Shown one piece after another: positions 1 through 8,126 of a DNA stretch of 47,470 bases (the first letter of the stretch is position 1; each line of letters begins with the position of its first letter). The stretch is from assembly GCA_031323845.1 (NCBI GenBank), contig JAVIYP010000016.1, positions 1 to 47,470 of the forward strand, in the 5' to 3' direction. The notes beneath the pieces were generated by a model. The model was not told where the DNA came from. It did not search any database and saw only the letters and a list, made by a program, of their open reading frames with translations. The DNA is from PUPG01 sp031323845 (GTDB lineage: Bacteria; Bacteroidota; Bacteroidia; Bacteroidales; UBA7960). The translations under genes were made by a program, and so were the position numbers.

Positions 1-148
1 TTTATCCCCGTGCTCCCTGTGCCCTCCGTGAGAAATAATCTTAATCTTCGTGTCCTCCGTGTTCTCTGTGAGAAAACAATCTTTATCTCCGTGCTCCCTG
101 TGCCCTCCGTGAGAAACAATCTTAATCTTCGTACCCTCCGTGTTCTCC
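1..148. repeat. Tandem repeat, period 81 bp, about 1.8 copies
   Basis: The segment beginning TTTATCCCCGTGCTCCC at 1 recurs from 82 with only a few changes and runs to about 148, ending at the dprA stop. Inside each unit, shorter words such as CTCCGTG and GTGAGAAA recur, so the repeat is nested. The short open frames across it are repetitive (LPVPSVRNNLNLR repeated) and are not credible genes. The array continues beyond the left edge, so the copy number is unknown. Confidence 0.8.
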
Positions 149-1258
149 TCAGACCTGGGCGTTCAGCCTGTAGGTTTTTCCGGGCAGTTGTTTCACCACT
201 TCCTTAAACTCCAGGCTCAGCAGTATGCTCGTGGCTTTCCCCAGGTTGAACCCCGTGCCTGCCACGATCTGGTCAATGCCGGCATCATGATGCTCTTTCA
301 GAAAGCCGGCCAGCTCTTTTTCTTCCTCGCTCAGGCTGACAAACAGGCTTTTCTGTATGCCTTTGGAAGGGTGGGCGCTTGTGCCCCAGTTCATGATGTA
401 CTGCAGGTCGGCCAATGATTCCAGCATGTGTGCCTTGTTGATCCTTATGAGTTTGTTGCAGCCCTGGCTGTAGGTGTCGGTGACACGCCCGGGGAGGGCA
501 AAGACGTCACGGTTGTAGGTGTTGGCGATGTTGGCCGTGATGAGGGCGCCTCCGGTGTGGGCTGCCTCTATGACGATGATGGCATCACACAGCCCGGCGA
601 TGATCCGGTTACGCTTCGGAAAGTTTTCACGATCGGGTTTGGTGCCTGTAAGGAAGTCGGTGATCAGCGCCCCGTGCTCCAGCATCTGCGAGGCCAGCTT
701 GCCGTGCAGCTGCGGATATACCCTGTCGAGGCCATGCCCCAGAACTGCCACCGTGGGGATGCTGTTCTGCAGGGATGCGCGGTGTGCACAGGCATCCACG
801 CCATAGGCCAGTCCGCTGATGACCATCGGACTGCAGGCCGCCAGGTCTTTGATGAATGCCTCACACTGCTCCTTTCCGTAAGCGCTGATGTTGCGCGTAC
901 CCACTATGGCAACCATACGGTGGTGATTCAGGTCCGCCGCACCTTTTACAAAAAGCAGCACAGGCCCGTCATCGCACTGTCTTAAGCGATGGGGATAATC
1001 GTCGTCCTGGTAATATAAAGCCCTGATCCCGTTTCTTTCTATGAAGTGCAGCTCCTGTTCGGCCCGATCGAAAAGCCTGTGCTTTTTTACAGCCCAGGCC
1101 AGCTTCTCTCCAATGCCCGGTATCTTTTTCAGGGCATCGAACCTTTCTTTGAACACCTGCTCCACACTTCCGCAATAGGAGATCAGGCGCTTTGCCGTAA
1201 CACCCCCGATGCCGGGAATGTTGCAGATCGCAATCCGGCAGATCAGTTCATTGTTCAT
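149..1258 (-). CDS. dprA: DNA-processing protein DprA
   Basis: DprA binds incoming single-stranded DNA in the cytoplasm and loads RecA during natural transformation. The 369-residue product has the full family layout. Two helix-hairpin-helix motifs lie near residues 14-26 and 46-54 (both IPGIG). The Rossmann-like DNA_processg_A core follows with AIVGTRNISAYG (118-128), SGLAYGVDACAHR (148-160) and NFPKRNRIIAGL (212-223). A C-terminal winged-helix DprA domain covers about 300-369. The ATG at 1258 directly precedes the helix-hairpin-helix region, and a good promoter lies just upstream. No other competence gene is in the window, so its role here is inferred from the family alone. Confidence 0.95.
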   Translation of the reverse strand: MNNELICRIAICNIPGIGGVTAKRLISYCGSVEQVFKERFDALKKIPGIGEKLAWAVKKHRLFDRAEQELHFIERNGIRALYYQDDDYPHRLRQCDDGPVLLFVKGAADLNHHRMVAIVGTRNISAYGKEQCEAFIKDLAACSPMVISGLAYGVDACAHRASLQNSIPTVAVLGHGLDRVYPQLHGKLASQMLEHGALITDFLTGTKPDRENFPKRNRIIAGLCDAIIVIEAAHTGGALITANIANTYNRDVFALPGRVTDTYSQGCNKLIRINKAHMLESLADLQYIMNWGTSAHPSKGIQKSLFVSLSEEEKELAGFLKEHHDAGIDQIVAGTGFNLGKATSILLSLEFKEVVKQLPGKTYRLNAQV

Positions 1259-1278
1259 GTTTTTGTCTTGAATGTTGA

Positions 1279-1311
1279 CAAAAATATCACAAATAAACAG
1301 TAAGAGACAAA
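1279..1311 (-). promoter_or_regulatory. Promoter of dprA
   Basis: Read on the minus strand, TTTG (1308-1311) is followed after 21 bases by TATTTTTG (1279-1286). This fits the Bacteroidota promoter form TTTG-N19-21-TAnnTTTG. The dprA ATG lies 20 bases downstream of the -7 box. Confidence 0.6.
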
Positions 1312-1349
1312 AAAATAAGACTAAACAGCTCTTTTTTGGGGTTGTGCGG

Positions 1350-2228
1350 TCAGTAGGTTTTGGTCATTGTGGAGGGTACGGCGATAATGAAGTTGGCCAG
1401 TCCGTGATGTGCTTCATCCAGCGTTTCTACCGATGCCTGTTCAACGGTGCTGATGGTCATAACGCGCAGGGCTTTTTCCGCATACTGATGGATGTACCAT
1501 TGAATGCCCTCGTCGTTGTTGCTGTGGTAGGCTCCGTTAAAATGGATGAACAAGCCCTTTTCAGGGATGTTGTTGACGATGAAGTAGCCCATGGTGGCGT
1601 CTTTTATGGCTTGTGCTTTTGGGAAGTTTTCAGTGCCGTGGGCGGGCATGCCTTCCATTTCGAGCATGGCTTTATAGCCGGGGAGCTCCGGGTCGTAGGG
1701 CGGCGGCAAGGGCGGAAGGAAGGCCCTGGCCTCTTCGCTGAGCGTCTCAAGGGCTTCAAACCCGTGCCGGTGGACCAGCGCCGCGTAACGGCGGGGCACG
1801 TTGGTGGCTATAAAGGAAAGTCCGTTACTTTTGGCGAACTCCACCAGCGGGCGGTAATCGGTGTGGTAGTTGTTCCACAGCTTGGCTTCTGCCCTGAAAT
1901 GCCGTTCGAGGATGGTACCCGAAAGATACTCGTTCAGGATCAGCTGGTTGTCTGCTTCAAACATTTCGGCTCCAAGCACCAGCAGGCTGTCGAATGCCCG
2001 GTGCAGGTCGTAGCTTAGCTCATACTGCAGCCAGTGCGCAATGGGGTTGTTGTGCAACTCTCCGAACAGCACGATATCGGCCTCTTTGGCCTGCTGCAGC
2101 ATGTCGGCATAGGAAGCGGGCTCCCCGGTGCGTGAAAATATCCGGTAGGCGGGCTTGTCCTGCGCCAGCGACATCGAATGCAGAAAGAAAACGGAAATTA
2201 ACAGGAAACCATGTTTGAGCAAATGCAT
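1350..2228 (-). CDS. ChaN-family haem-binding lipoprotein-like protein
   Basis: This is a 292-residue exported protein of the ChaN (Cofac_haem_bdg / TIKI-like) family. Family members bind haem or act as metal-dependent hydrolase-like proteins in the envelope. A hydrophobic signal peptide spans about residues 1-22. The hallmark GELHNN is at 56-61, followed by an LGAEMFEAD segment near 85-93 and ATNVPRRYAALV near 141-152, both typical of the family. The C-terminal part carries FIHFNGAYHS, matching the usual second His motif. No lipobox is obvious, so attachment is uncertain. It lies on the same strand as cdd and dprA but with gaps of 91-94 bases, so co-transcription is possible rather than clear. 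Confidence 0.82.
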   Translation of the reverse strand: MHLLKHGFLLISVFFLHSMSLAQDKPAYRIFSRTGEPASYADMLQQAKEADIVLFGELHNNPIAHWLQYELSYDLHRAFDSLLVLGAEMFEADNQLILNEYLSGTILERHFRAEAKLWNNYHTDYRPLVEFAKSNGLSFIATNVPRRYAALVHRHGFEALETLSEEARAFLPPLPPPYDPELPGYKAMLEMEGMPAHGTENFPKAQAIKDATMGYFIVNNIPEKGLFIHFNGAYHSNNDEGIQWYIHQYAEKALRVMTISTVEQASVETLDEAHHGLANFIIAVPSTMTKTY

Positions 2229-2322
2229 GACGGTAAGGTATTGATGAGCATAACACCATAACGGCCGGAAAGCATCAATTGTTCAGGCGCCTGCCGGAGA
2301 GATCGCACAGCAATGGTGTGGC

Positions 2323-2814
2323 TTATTCTTTTTTCAGGGCCATTCCGGAAAAGGACAACGGCAGCAGGTCTTCGACTTTTTCGGCAATCAGAACCTTGCC
2401 GTTCTCCGTTCCAAGCAACACTTTGATGTAATCGTGCTGTGTGAGTTCATATTCCAGAAGCACCTGGCGGCAGGCCCCGCAGGGCGAAACAGGCTCTTTG
2501 ACTTCCAGGCGGTTGGTGCGGGCACATATCGCGATCTTTTTCATGCGAACCCCCGGATAAGCAGCCGAGGCAGCAAAAGCCGCAACCCTTTCAGCACATA
2601 AACCGCTGGGATAAGCACCATTCTCCTGATTCGACCCTTTGACCACCTCACCGTTTTCAAGCAATATGGCCGCTCCCACAAAAAATACGGAATAAGGAGC
2701 GTAAGCATTGTGCGTCATGTCAATGGCATGCTGCAACAACGCCTGTTCATCTTCAGGAAGCTGACTCCTGTCGTCCGTCTCATAATATTGTATGGATACT
2801 TGTTTCTTTTTCAT
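2323..2814 (-). CDS. cdd: Cytidine deaminase
   Basis: Hydrolytic deamination of cytidine and deoxycytidine to uridine forms, pyrimidine salvage, cytoplasm. Zinc ligands and catalytic Glu are visible in the CAER motif (about residues 73-76 counted from the ATG) and in PCGACRQ (about 111-117). The length of 163 residues fits the homotetrameric class. An in-frame GTG two codons earlier (2820) is possible, but the ATG at 2814 is preferred because MKKKQ begins a normal N-terminus. The gene is divergent from the YtxH group, with about 230 bases between them. Confidence 0.95.
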   Translation of the reverse strand: MKKKQVSIQYYETDDRSQLPEDEQALLQHAIDMTHNAYAPYSVFFVGAAILLENGEVVKGSNQENGAYPSGLCAERVAAFAASAAYPGVRMKKIAICARTNRLEVKEPVSPCGACRQVLLEYELTQHDYIKVLLGTENGKVLIAEKVEDLLPLSFSGMALKKE

Positions 2815-2956
2815 GAACACGCTGTTTTCCGGGCATAAGCTGTAACGGCTTCCCGTTTTGATATGCCCTCTTGACTCTTATACGCAAATATCAGCAAAAT
2901 GTTGGACTAAAACGGGATTTTTCTGCGAAAGCATAGGAAGTCTGCAATTTTTTTAC

Positions 2957-2964
2957 TATATTTG
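2957..2964 (+). promoter_or_regulatory. -7 box of the YtxH/holin-like group
   Basis: TATATTTG matches TAnnTTTG and lies about 80 bases before the YtxH start. No clear -33 TTTG is seen at the proper distance, so support is moderate. The leader between box and gene is A+T-rich. Confidence 0.45.
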
Positions 2965-3043
2965 TGTTATGTGTGTAAAAGATAAAGGATTTTTTGATAT
3001 TACACCGTTTTAATCGAATGTTTAACTAAAAATATGTTGTACC

Positions 3044-3307
3044 ATGAGTAGTTCAAATGGAAAAGTGTTCTTTGGATTTGTTTTGGGAGCTGCCGTAGGC
3101 GTTGCCGCCGGACTGCTGTTCGCACCCGCTTCAGGCAAAGACACACGCGAAAAAATCAAGGAAAAAGGCAAAGAGTATTCCGACGAGCTGGCCAAGCAAA
3201 TTGGCCATAAAATTGACGATCTGAAAGATTACGTCGGTCATGTTGCCGAAGACACCAATGCACGGGTAAAAAAGGCCGCAAATCAGGCAGATCAGCCGGA
3301 GAAGTAA
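3044..3307 (+). CDS. YtxH domain-containing protein
   Basis: This 87-residue protein begins with one membrane segment (about residues 7-27, VFFGFVLGAAVGVAAGLLFAP), followed by the family signature SGKDTREKI and an amphipathic, lysine- and glutamate-rich tail. YtxH-like proteins are small membrane proteins linked to stress responses, but their exact job is not established. It leads a tight three-gene run with the holin-like and small basic proteins (18-base gap, then a 4-base overlap), and the ECF sigma factor follows. I infer a stress-related membrane operon. Confidence 0.85.
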   Translation: MSSSNGKVFFGFVLGAAVGVAAGLLFAPASGKDTREKIKEKGKEYSDELAKQIGHKIDDLKDYVGHVAEDTNARVKKAANQADQPEK

Positions 3308-3325
3308 CCCTTAAACCTCCGTTCC

Positions 3326-3712
3326 ATGGAAGGTAAAAAATTATTGGAGCACATTGCCGGATTGAAAGACAACGTCAGGGACTACCTTGAAACGAAGATA
3401 TCCTATTACGGGATACTGGCTTTCGAAAAGGCAGTGAAGCTCCTTAGCCTGATGATGGCCAATGCCGTCATCATCACGACCCTGTTGCTGGCATTACTGT
3501 TCCTCTCTGCTGCAGCTGCACTGTGGCTGGGCGCACAGCTCGGCTCACATGTGCTCGGTATGCTCATCGTGGGGGGATGTTACCTGCTGCTGACCCTCTT
3601 CTTTATCCTGTTGAGGGAATCAATTTTCGGACGACTGGCCATAAAAATCCTGTTAAAAATTTTTATGGATGAAGATGCAGAAAAACCTGATGCAAAAGGA
3701 GGCCCGTTATGA
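3326..3712 (+). CDS. Phage-holin-3_6-like (DUF1469) membrane protein
   Basis: The protein has 128 residues with two strong membrane helices at about 42-70 and 76-98 and short polar ends. Such proteins commonly sit next to YtxH genes in Bacteroidota. The name comes from the Pfam family and does not imply phage origin; no phage gene is nearby. The stop TGA overlaps the next ATG by four bases (ATGA), indicating translational coupling. Confidence 0.8.
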   Translation: MEGKKLLEHIAGLKDNVRDYLETKISYYGILAFEKAVKLLSLMMANAVIITTLLLALLFLSAAAALWLGAQLGSHVLGMLIVGGCYLLLTLFFILLRESIFGRLAIKILLKIFMDEDAEKPDAKGGPL

Positions 3713-3996
3713 TGCTGTCAGATAGCCTGAAAAAGATCAGAAGCATGCAAGACGTACGCGCCGAAAAGTACCGGCTGCGCTATGAAGCCATGCGCGCTGA
3801 ATATAAGCTCAATGCCAGCATGGAAGCTGTAGGAAGAGTATATTCCATGCTGTCGTACATCCGCAGAGCCGGAAAAGTCGCCAGCCATTCCTTCAACATC
3901 GCAACAAGCGTCAGTCGTTTCATTTACAGCTTCTTCCAGAAGAAAACCTCCCGCAGCGAACCACCCCCTGACCAGGATCATCCATCCGACATGTAA
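3709..3996 (+). CDS. Small basic protein, unknown function
   Basis: This 95-residue protein lacks a recognised domain. The N-terminal half is rich in Arg, Lys and Glu with helical periodicity (residues 10-40), and the C-terminal half is less charged and ends in a Pro-rich tail. The start ATG overlaps the stop of the holin-like gene, which supports expression as the third gene of the YtxH group. In similar Bacteroidota clusters a short DUF-type protein occupies this place, so conservation of position is the best hint. Confidence 0.7.
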   Translation: MMLSDSLKKIRSMQDVRAEKYRLRYEAMRAEYKLNASMEAVGRVYSMLSYIRRAGKVASHSFNIATSVSRFIYSFFQKKTSRSEPPPDQDHPSDM

Positions 3997-4055
3997 CTTT
4001 TCGGCACCCCTGTGCGTCACATCATTGAAACCAGGAGAACAAGATTGTTGACTGT

Positions 4056-4541
4056 ATGACAACGGCCCAATACAATCAATGCGTAGATGCCTATGCAGAT
4101 GGAGTGTATCGCTTCATACTGAAAAGCATAGGCGACGAAGACAAGGCACAGGACATCGTGCAGGACAGCTTCGAAAAGATGTGGCGTAAAGTAAAAGAGG
4201 TCAGTTATGAAAAAGCCAGGTCGTATCTGTTCACCACTGCCTATCATACCATGATAGACAGCATCAGGAAGGACAGGCACCAACAGCTTCTGGATGAAGA
4301 CGTACCCGATTTGTATGCCGAAAACAGCGAGTATTCTGACCTTAAGGAGATCCTGGAAGAAGCACTTTCGCGACTGGCACCGGTGCAGCGCTCCGTGATC
4401 CTGCTGCGCGACTATGAAGGATACAGTTACCAGGAAATCGGGGAGGTCACAGGACTGAACGAGTCACAGGTTAAGGTCTATATCTACCGGGCAAGGGTTT
4501 TCCTGAAAAATTACATCAGACGGCTTGATATCGTAATCTGA
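4056..4541 (+). CDS. ECF-type RNA polymerase sigma factor
   Basis: A 161-residue sigma-70 family protein. Region 2 spans about residues 8-75, with DEDKAQDIVQDSFEKMWRK typical of region 2.2-2.3. Region 4 spans about 100-155, with LAPVQRSVILLRDYEGYSYQEIGEVTGL followed by an RARVFLK recognition helix. The length is typical of ECF factors. AGGAG lies about 20 bases before the start, rather far for a ribosome site. The next gene, 17 bases downstream, encodes a one-pass membrane protein with anti-sigma-like features, so the pair probably forms a sigma/anti-sigma unit. Targets are unknown. Confidence 0.92.
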   Translation: MTTAQYNQCVDAYADGVYRFILKSIGDEDKAQDIVQDSFEKMWRKVKEVSYEKARSYLFTTAYHTMIDSIRKDRHQQLLDEDVPDLYAENSEYSDLKEILEEALSRLAPVQRSVILLRDYEGYSYQEIGEVTGLNESQVKVYIYRARVFLKNYIRRLDIVI

Positions 4542-4558
4542 ACAAACATACTGAAGCA

Positions 4559-5830
4559 ATGAAGATCAACAGGGACAATTACATGCTCTTTTTCCTCGAC
4601 TACTACGAGGACAGGCTGCCGGAAAGCAGCCGCGGAGAGCTTATGCGTTTCCTGGATGATCATCCCGACCTGAAGGTGGAGTTTTATGACTTCGACCTCA
4701 TCCGGCTTCCGGCCGACAAGCACCTTAAGTTTCCCGGCAAGGCTTCGCTCAAAAAGCTGGAAGAGGCCTTTGACGCTCAGGAAGCAGGGCGGGAACGGTC
4801 TCCTGCTGGTCCGGATCATTATGATGAGTTGTTTGCCGCTTACGCGGAAGGCGACCTGGATGCTGAGTCTCAGGCTCAGGCTGAGGCCCTGGCAGCCCCG
4901 GGCACCTCTCTGGAGCGTGAGCTTAAGCTGATGTCTGCAGCAAGGCTCAGGCCGGACGCAAGCATCAGCTACCCGCATAAGTCCGGACTGAAACGGCACG
5001 GATTGGATGTGTTCAGGCAACGCTTCATGCCCTACGCCTCGGCTGCTGCCGCGGTGCTTCTTTTAGCCGTGCTGACATACACCCTTTTTGTGCCGGCCGG
5101 CTCTCCATACTATGCAGAAGAACAACCTGTTGCCGGGGATCAGGATGCGCCGGGGGCCGTTGCGGCAATTCCTGACCCCCAACAGGAACGGCCTGCCGCC
5201 TTAACTGAAGCTGAAAGCATTACAGGTGCATTGCCCGGAACAGGTGCCGACGCTGCCCGCGAACTGCCGGCGGTCACCAGGCGCCCGGCCATCGCACAGC
5301 TTGACCCTGCCGGTGAAGGCCGAACCGCCATGCCGGCGGAAACCATAAGCGGCAGTCCCATAGCCCTTGACATCACCGCCTTCCGCCGTGTGCCGGAAGC
5401 CCGCGAACCCCTGCTCGCCATGCAGATGGAAGCCCGGCAGCCTGAAAAAATACCAGCCGCCGCACAAACCACCTCGCCCGAAGCCCGCGAGGAGTTCATC
5501 TGGCTGGCCTACCAGGCCCCCGAAGACAGGCAGTTGCCCCTCGAAGAGGAAGAACCGGCAACCGGTTACCGTGAAATGAACCTTGCCGAACTGGCCATGA
5601 ACCGCATCGGAGAAACTACAGGCATCAGATTGGATAACGTGCGCGCCAATGCAGGCAGCGATGAGAGCCCGCTGCGCTACCTCGCCGAAGAAGGCGTGGC
5701 ACGCATCATACCCGCCACAGGAAGGGTGCTTGGCATCGAAAGCGCACGCGACGACAAAGGACGCCTGCTGCACTTCAGCATCGGCGACTTCTTTTCCATA
5801 ACAAGGACTTCTAAAAGCAGGGATTTATAA
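4559..5830 (+). CDS. One-pass membrane protein, probable anti-sigma partner
   Basis: The 423-residue protein follows the sigma factor by 17 bases. Two related N-terminal motifs can be seen: NYMLFFLDYYEDRLPESS (about 7-24) and HYDELFAAYAEGDLDAES (about 87-104). Both resemble the short helical module at the start of anti-sigma factors, but without the Cys/His zinc ligands. One membrane helix lies at about 158-179. The remaining 240 residues would be periplasmic and are rich in Pro, Ala and Glu, with a more ordered end near 330-420. The anti-sigma role is inferred from position and topology; no named domain is recognised in the periplasmic part. Confidence 0.7.
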   Translation: MKINRDNYMLFFLDYYEDRLPESSRGELMRFLDDHPDLKVEFYDFDLIRLPADKHLKFPGKASLKKLEEAFDAQEAGRERSPAGPDHYDELFAAYAEGDLDAESQAQAEALAAPGTSLERELKLMSAARLRPDASISYPHKSGLKRHGLDVFRQRFMPYASAAAAVLLLAVLTYTLFVPAGSPYYAEEQPVAGDQDAPGAVAAIPDPQQERPAALTEAESITGALPGTGADAARELPAVTRRPAIAQLDPAGEGRTAMPAETISGSPIALDITAFRRVPEAREPLLAMQMEARQPEKIPAAAQTTSPEAREEFIWLAYQAPEDRQLPLEEEEPATGYREMNLAELAMNRIGETTGIRLDNVRANAGSDESPLRYLAEEGVARIIPATGRVLGIESARDDKGRLLHFSIGDFFSITRTSKSRDL

Positions 5831-5848
5831 TACTGACAGGACTGATCT

Positions 5849-6718
5849 TTACTTCCGCTCACTGTGCTTCCAGCGCCGGTGCGACCAGAGCCAGTGTGCC
5901 GGAGCCCTGCGTATCTCCTCTTCAAGCTTGGTCATGAACAGCTGCGACAACGCCACTTCCGGCATGGATGCCGGGTCGTCGGTCAGCAACTCTGTGTGGA
6001 AATCGTAATAACCCCGCCGTATCCTGCGCAGCGCCATGAAGAACACCGGCATCCTGAAGCTGCGTGCCAGCTTCTCAGGCCCCGGGAAAAACAGCGTATC
6101 CTGGTTCAGAAAACGGACGGTATAGGCGCCCGAAGGCCGGGGCGACTGGTCTGCGATCAGCCCGAGAAAGAAGGGCTTGTCCATGTTCCGGTAACGCACC
6201 ATGGCGCGCCCCACCAGGTTTTTCTGTACCATCTCAAAGGTATAACGCCCGCGCAGCTTCAGCAGGAGGCGGTCCATGACCCTGTCGCGCAAGGGCCGGT
6301 ACGCCGGAATAACAGAATACGGAACGCTCAGGGTGGTGACCGGCGGCACCCACTCCCAGTTGCCGGTATGCCCGGCTAACCCGATAAACGACTTCCCCTG
6401 TTCATAATAAGCCTCCATAAGTGCCCTGCCGCCGCCTTCAAAACGGCAGCGCCTGAGGATTTCTTTATCCTTCAGGGTCAACAACTTGACAGTCTCCGCA
6501 ACGACATCGGCCAGGTGACGGTAAAAGTCCATCCTGATCCTGCGCAACTCTTCCTCCGGTTTTTCAGGAAAGGCATTTCGCAGGTTCCGCATGATGACAC
6601 GACGACGGTACCGGATCACATAGGCCATCAGAAAATACATCATATCGGCAAAAACATAGAGCACCCCCAGCGGCAAATACGCCATAAGCCGCACGAAACC
6701 CGCCAGCGGATAACTCAT
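5849..6718 (-). CDS. LpxL/HtrB-type lysophospholipid or lipid A acyltransferase
   Basis: Members transfer a secondary acyl chain to lipid A precursors at the inner membrane. The product carries a hydrophobic N-terminus, the catalytic HX4(D/E) motif as HTGNWE in GLAGHTGNWEW, and a downstream ADQSPRP...FLNQDTLFFPGPEKLA block that matches the second conserved region. The ATG at 6718 (289 residues) is preferred; a GTG seven codons upstream (6739) is also open. It converges with the putative anti-sigma gene across only 18 bases with no visible terminator. It lies 56 bases after hflX on the same strand, so co-transcription with hflX is likely. Confidence 0.88.
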   Translation of the reverse strand: MSYPLAGFVRLMAYLPLGVLYVFADMMYFLMAYVIRYRRRVIMRNLRNAFPEKPEEELRRIRMDFYRHLADVVAETVKLLTLKDKEILRRCRFEGGGRALMEAYYEQGKSFIGLAGHTGNWEWVPPVTTLSVPYSVIPAYRPLRDRVMDRLLLKLRGRYTFEMVQKNLVGRAMVRYRNMDKPFFLGLIADQSPRPSGAYTVRFLNQDTLFFPGPEKLARSFRMPVFFMALRRIRRGYYDFHTELLTDDPASMPEVALSQLFMTKLEEEIRRAPAHWLWSHRRWKHSERK

Positions 6719-6774
6719 TATGTAGGTTCGTTGCTTCACTGCTTCAGCATTAAGAGGTTATGATCCTCAAGTGA

Positions 6775-7980
6775 TCAGTACAGGAAATTATCGTAAGGAT
6801 ACCGCTTCTTATGGATCTCCACTACGGTATCGTACAGCAGTCGCCTGAAAGCTTCAATATTGCCCTTGTATTTTGCTGAGATAAAGATACAGGGGTCGTT
6901 TACCCTGGCCATCCAGGTTTGCTTCATCTCTTCAAGGCTGATGTTCTCGCGGGTGGCCGGCGTCAAATCGTCCTCGTCCTTTTCAACCCACTGGTACTGA
7001 TCCATTTTGTTGAACACCATCAGCTGCTGCTGGTCGTTGTCGCCGTTTCCGCCTGTGATCTCGGCAAGCGTCTCCTGCACAACCGCTATCTGTTCTTCAA
7101 AGTTCGGATGGCTGATGTCTACCACATGAACGAGGATGTCGCTCTCCCTCACCTCGTCGAGTGTCGATTTAAAGCTTTCGATAAGATGGTGGGGCAGTTT
7201 CCGGATGAAGCCCACGGTGTCGGACAGCAGGAAGGGCAGGTTTCCGATGACTACCTTACGCACGGTGGTGTCGAGGGTGGCGAAGAGTTTGTCTTCGGCG
7301 AAGACGTCGGTTTTGCTGAGCATGTTCATGATGGTTGACTTGCCCACGTTGGTGTAGCCCACCAGGGCAACCCGCACCAGGCTGCCGCGGTTGGAGCGCT
7401 GTGTGGCCTTTTGCTTGTCGATCTGCTGAAGCTTTTTCTTGAGCAGGGCGATCTTGTCGCGCACGATACGGCGGTCGGTTTCGATCTCCGTTTCACCCGG
7501 ACCTTTCAGTCCGATCCCGCCCCGTTGCCGCTCAAGGTGCGTCCACATCCCCGCCAGTCGCGGCAGCAGGTACTGGTACTGTGCCAGCTCCACCTGTGTG
7601 CGGGCGTGTGCCGTGCGGGCACGCATGGCGAAGATGTCGAGGATGAGGTTGCTGCGGTCAATCACGCGGGTGCCCAGTGCCCTTTCCAGGTTGCGGAACT
7701 GGGAGGCGGTGAGCTCGTCGTCGAACACCACCAGGTCGGCCTCAGTCTCTTTCACAAAGCTGCGCACCTCTTCCACCTTTCCCTTGCCGATAAAGGTCGC
7801 CGGGTCGGGCTTGTCGAGCTTCTGGGTGAAGCGCCTGAGCGAGATCCCGCCTGCCGTGTCAACCAGGAAAGCCAGCTCGTCAAGGTATTCGGCTACGGTC
7901 TCCTCGGTAGTTCCACCGCTGATAACACCTACCAGCACTACCTTTTCCTTTTCGTGTTTGATCTCGATATGTTTAGGCAT
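6775..7980 (-). CDS. hflX: GTPase HflX
   Basis: HflX is a ribosome-associated GTPase that splits stalled or heat-damaged 70S ribosomes. The 401 residues show the HflX N-terminal domain (1-185, with GKGKVEEV near 65-72 and the ARTAHARTQVELAQ stretch), a helical linker, and a G domain. The G domain has G1 GYTNVGKST (208-216), G3 DTVGF (254-258) and NKMD (324-327). The ATG is clear. The 5' side contains a short CGCAAAG-rich repeat before trpS, so hflX and trpS may be transcribed separately. Confidence 0.96.
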   Translation of the reverse strand: MPKHIEIKHEKEKVVLVGVISGGTTEETVAEYLDELAFLVDTAGGISLRRFTQKLDKPDPATFIGKGKVEEVRSFVKETEADLVVFDDELTASQFRNLERALGTRVIDRSNLILDIFAMRARTAHARTQVELAQYQYLLPRLAGMWTHLERQRGGIGLKGPGETEIETDRRIVRDKIALLKKKLQQIDKQKATQRSNRGSLVRVALVGYTNVGKSTIMNMLSKTDVFAEDKLFATLDTTVRKVVIGNLPFLLSDTVGFIRKLPHHLIESFKSTLDEVRESDILVHVVDISHPNFEEQIAVVQETLAEITGGNGDNDQQQLMVFNKMDQYQWVEKDEDDLTPATRENISLEEMKQTWMARVNDPCIFISAKYKGNIEAFRRLLYDTVVEIHKKRYPYDNFLY

Positions 7981-8062
7981 GCAATTTCAAAAAATCTTAT
8001 TCTTACTAATGACATCTTTGTGTGAAAACCTTTTACAACCCCTGGGTGAAATTATTTTTTCC

Positions 8063-8113
8063 ACACAAAAAACGCAAAGACAAAGAGATGCAAAAACGCA
8101 AAGCGCAAAAAAG
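8063..8113. repeat. CGCAAAG-type intergenic microrepeat
   Basis: This short stretch between trpS and hflX is built of words such as AACGCAAAGACAAAG and AACGCAAAGCGCAAAAAAG. Similar words recur near 9471-9490, in the gap before the FISUMP gene. No coding potential or clean hairpin is seen. Confidence 0.55.
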
Positions 8114-8126
8114 CATACATCGGCTC

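Noticed and set aside
3326..3712. Prophage remnant, from the holin-like name
   Set aside because: No other phage gene is nearby and this protein commonly accompanies YtxH genes in chromosomal operons.
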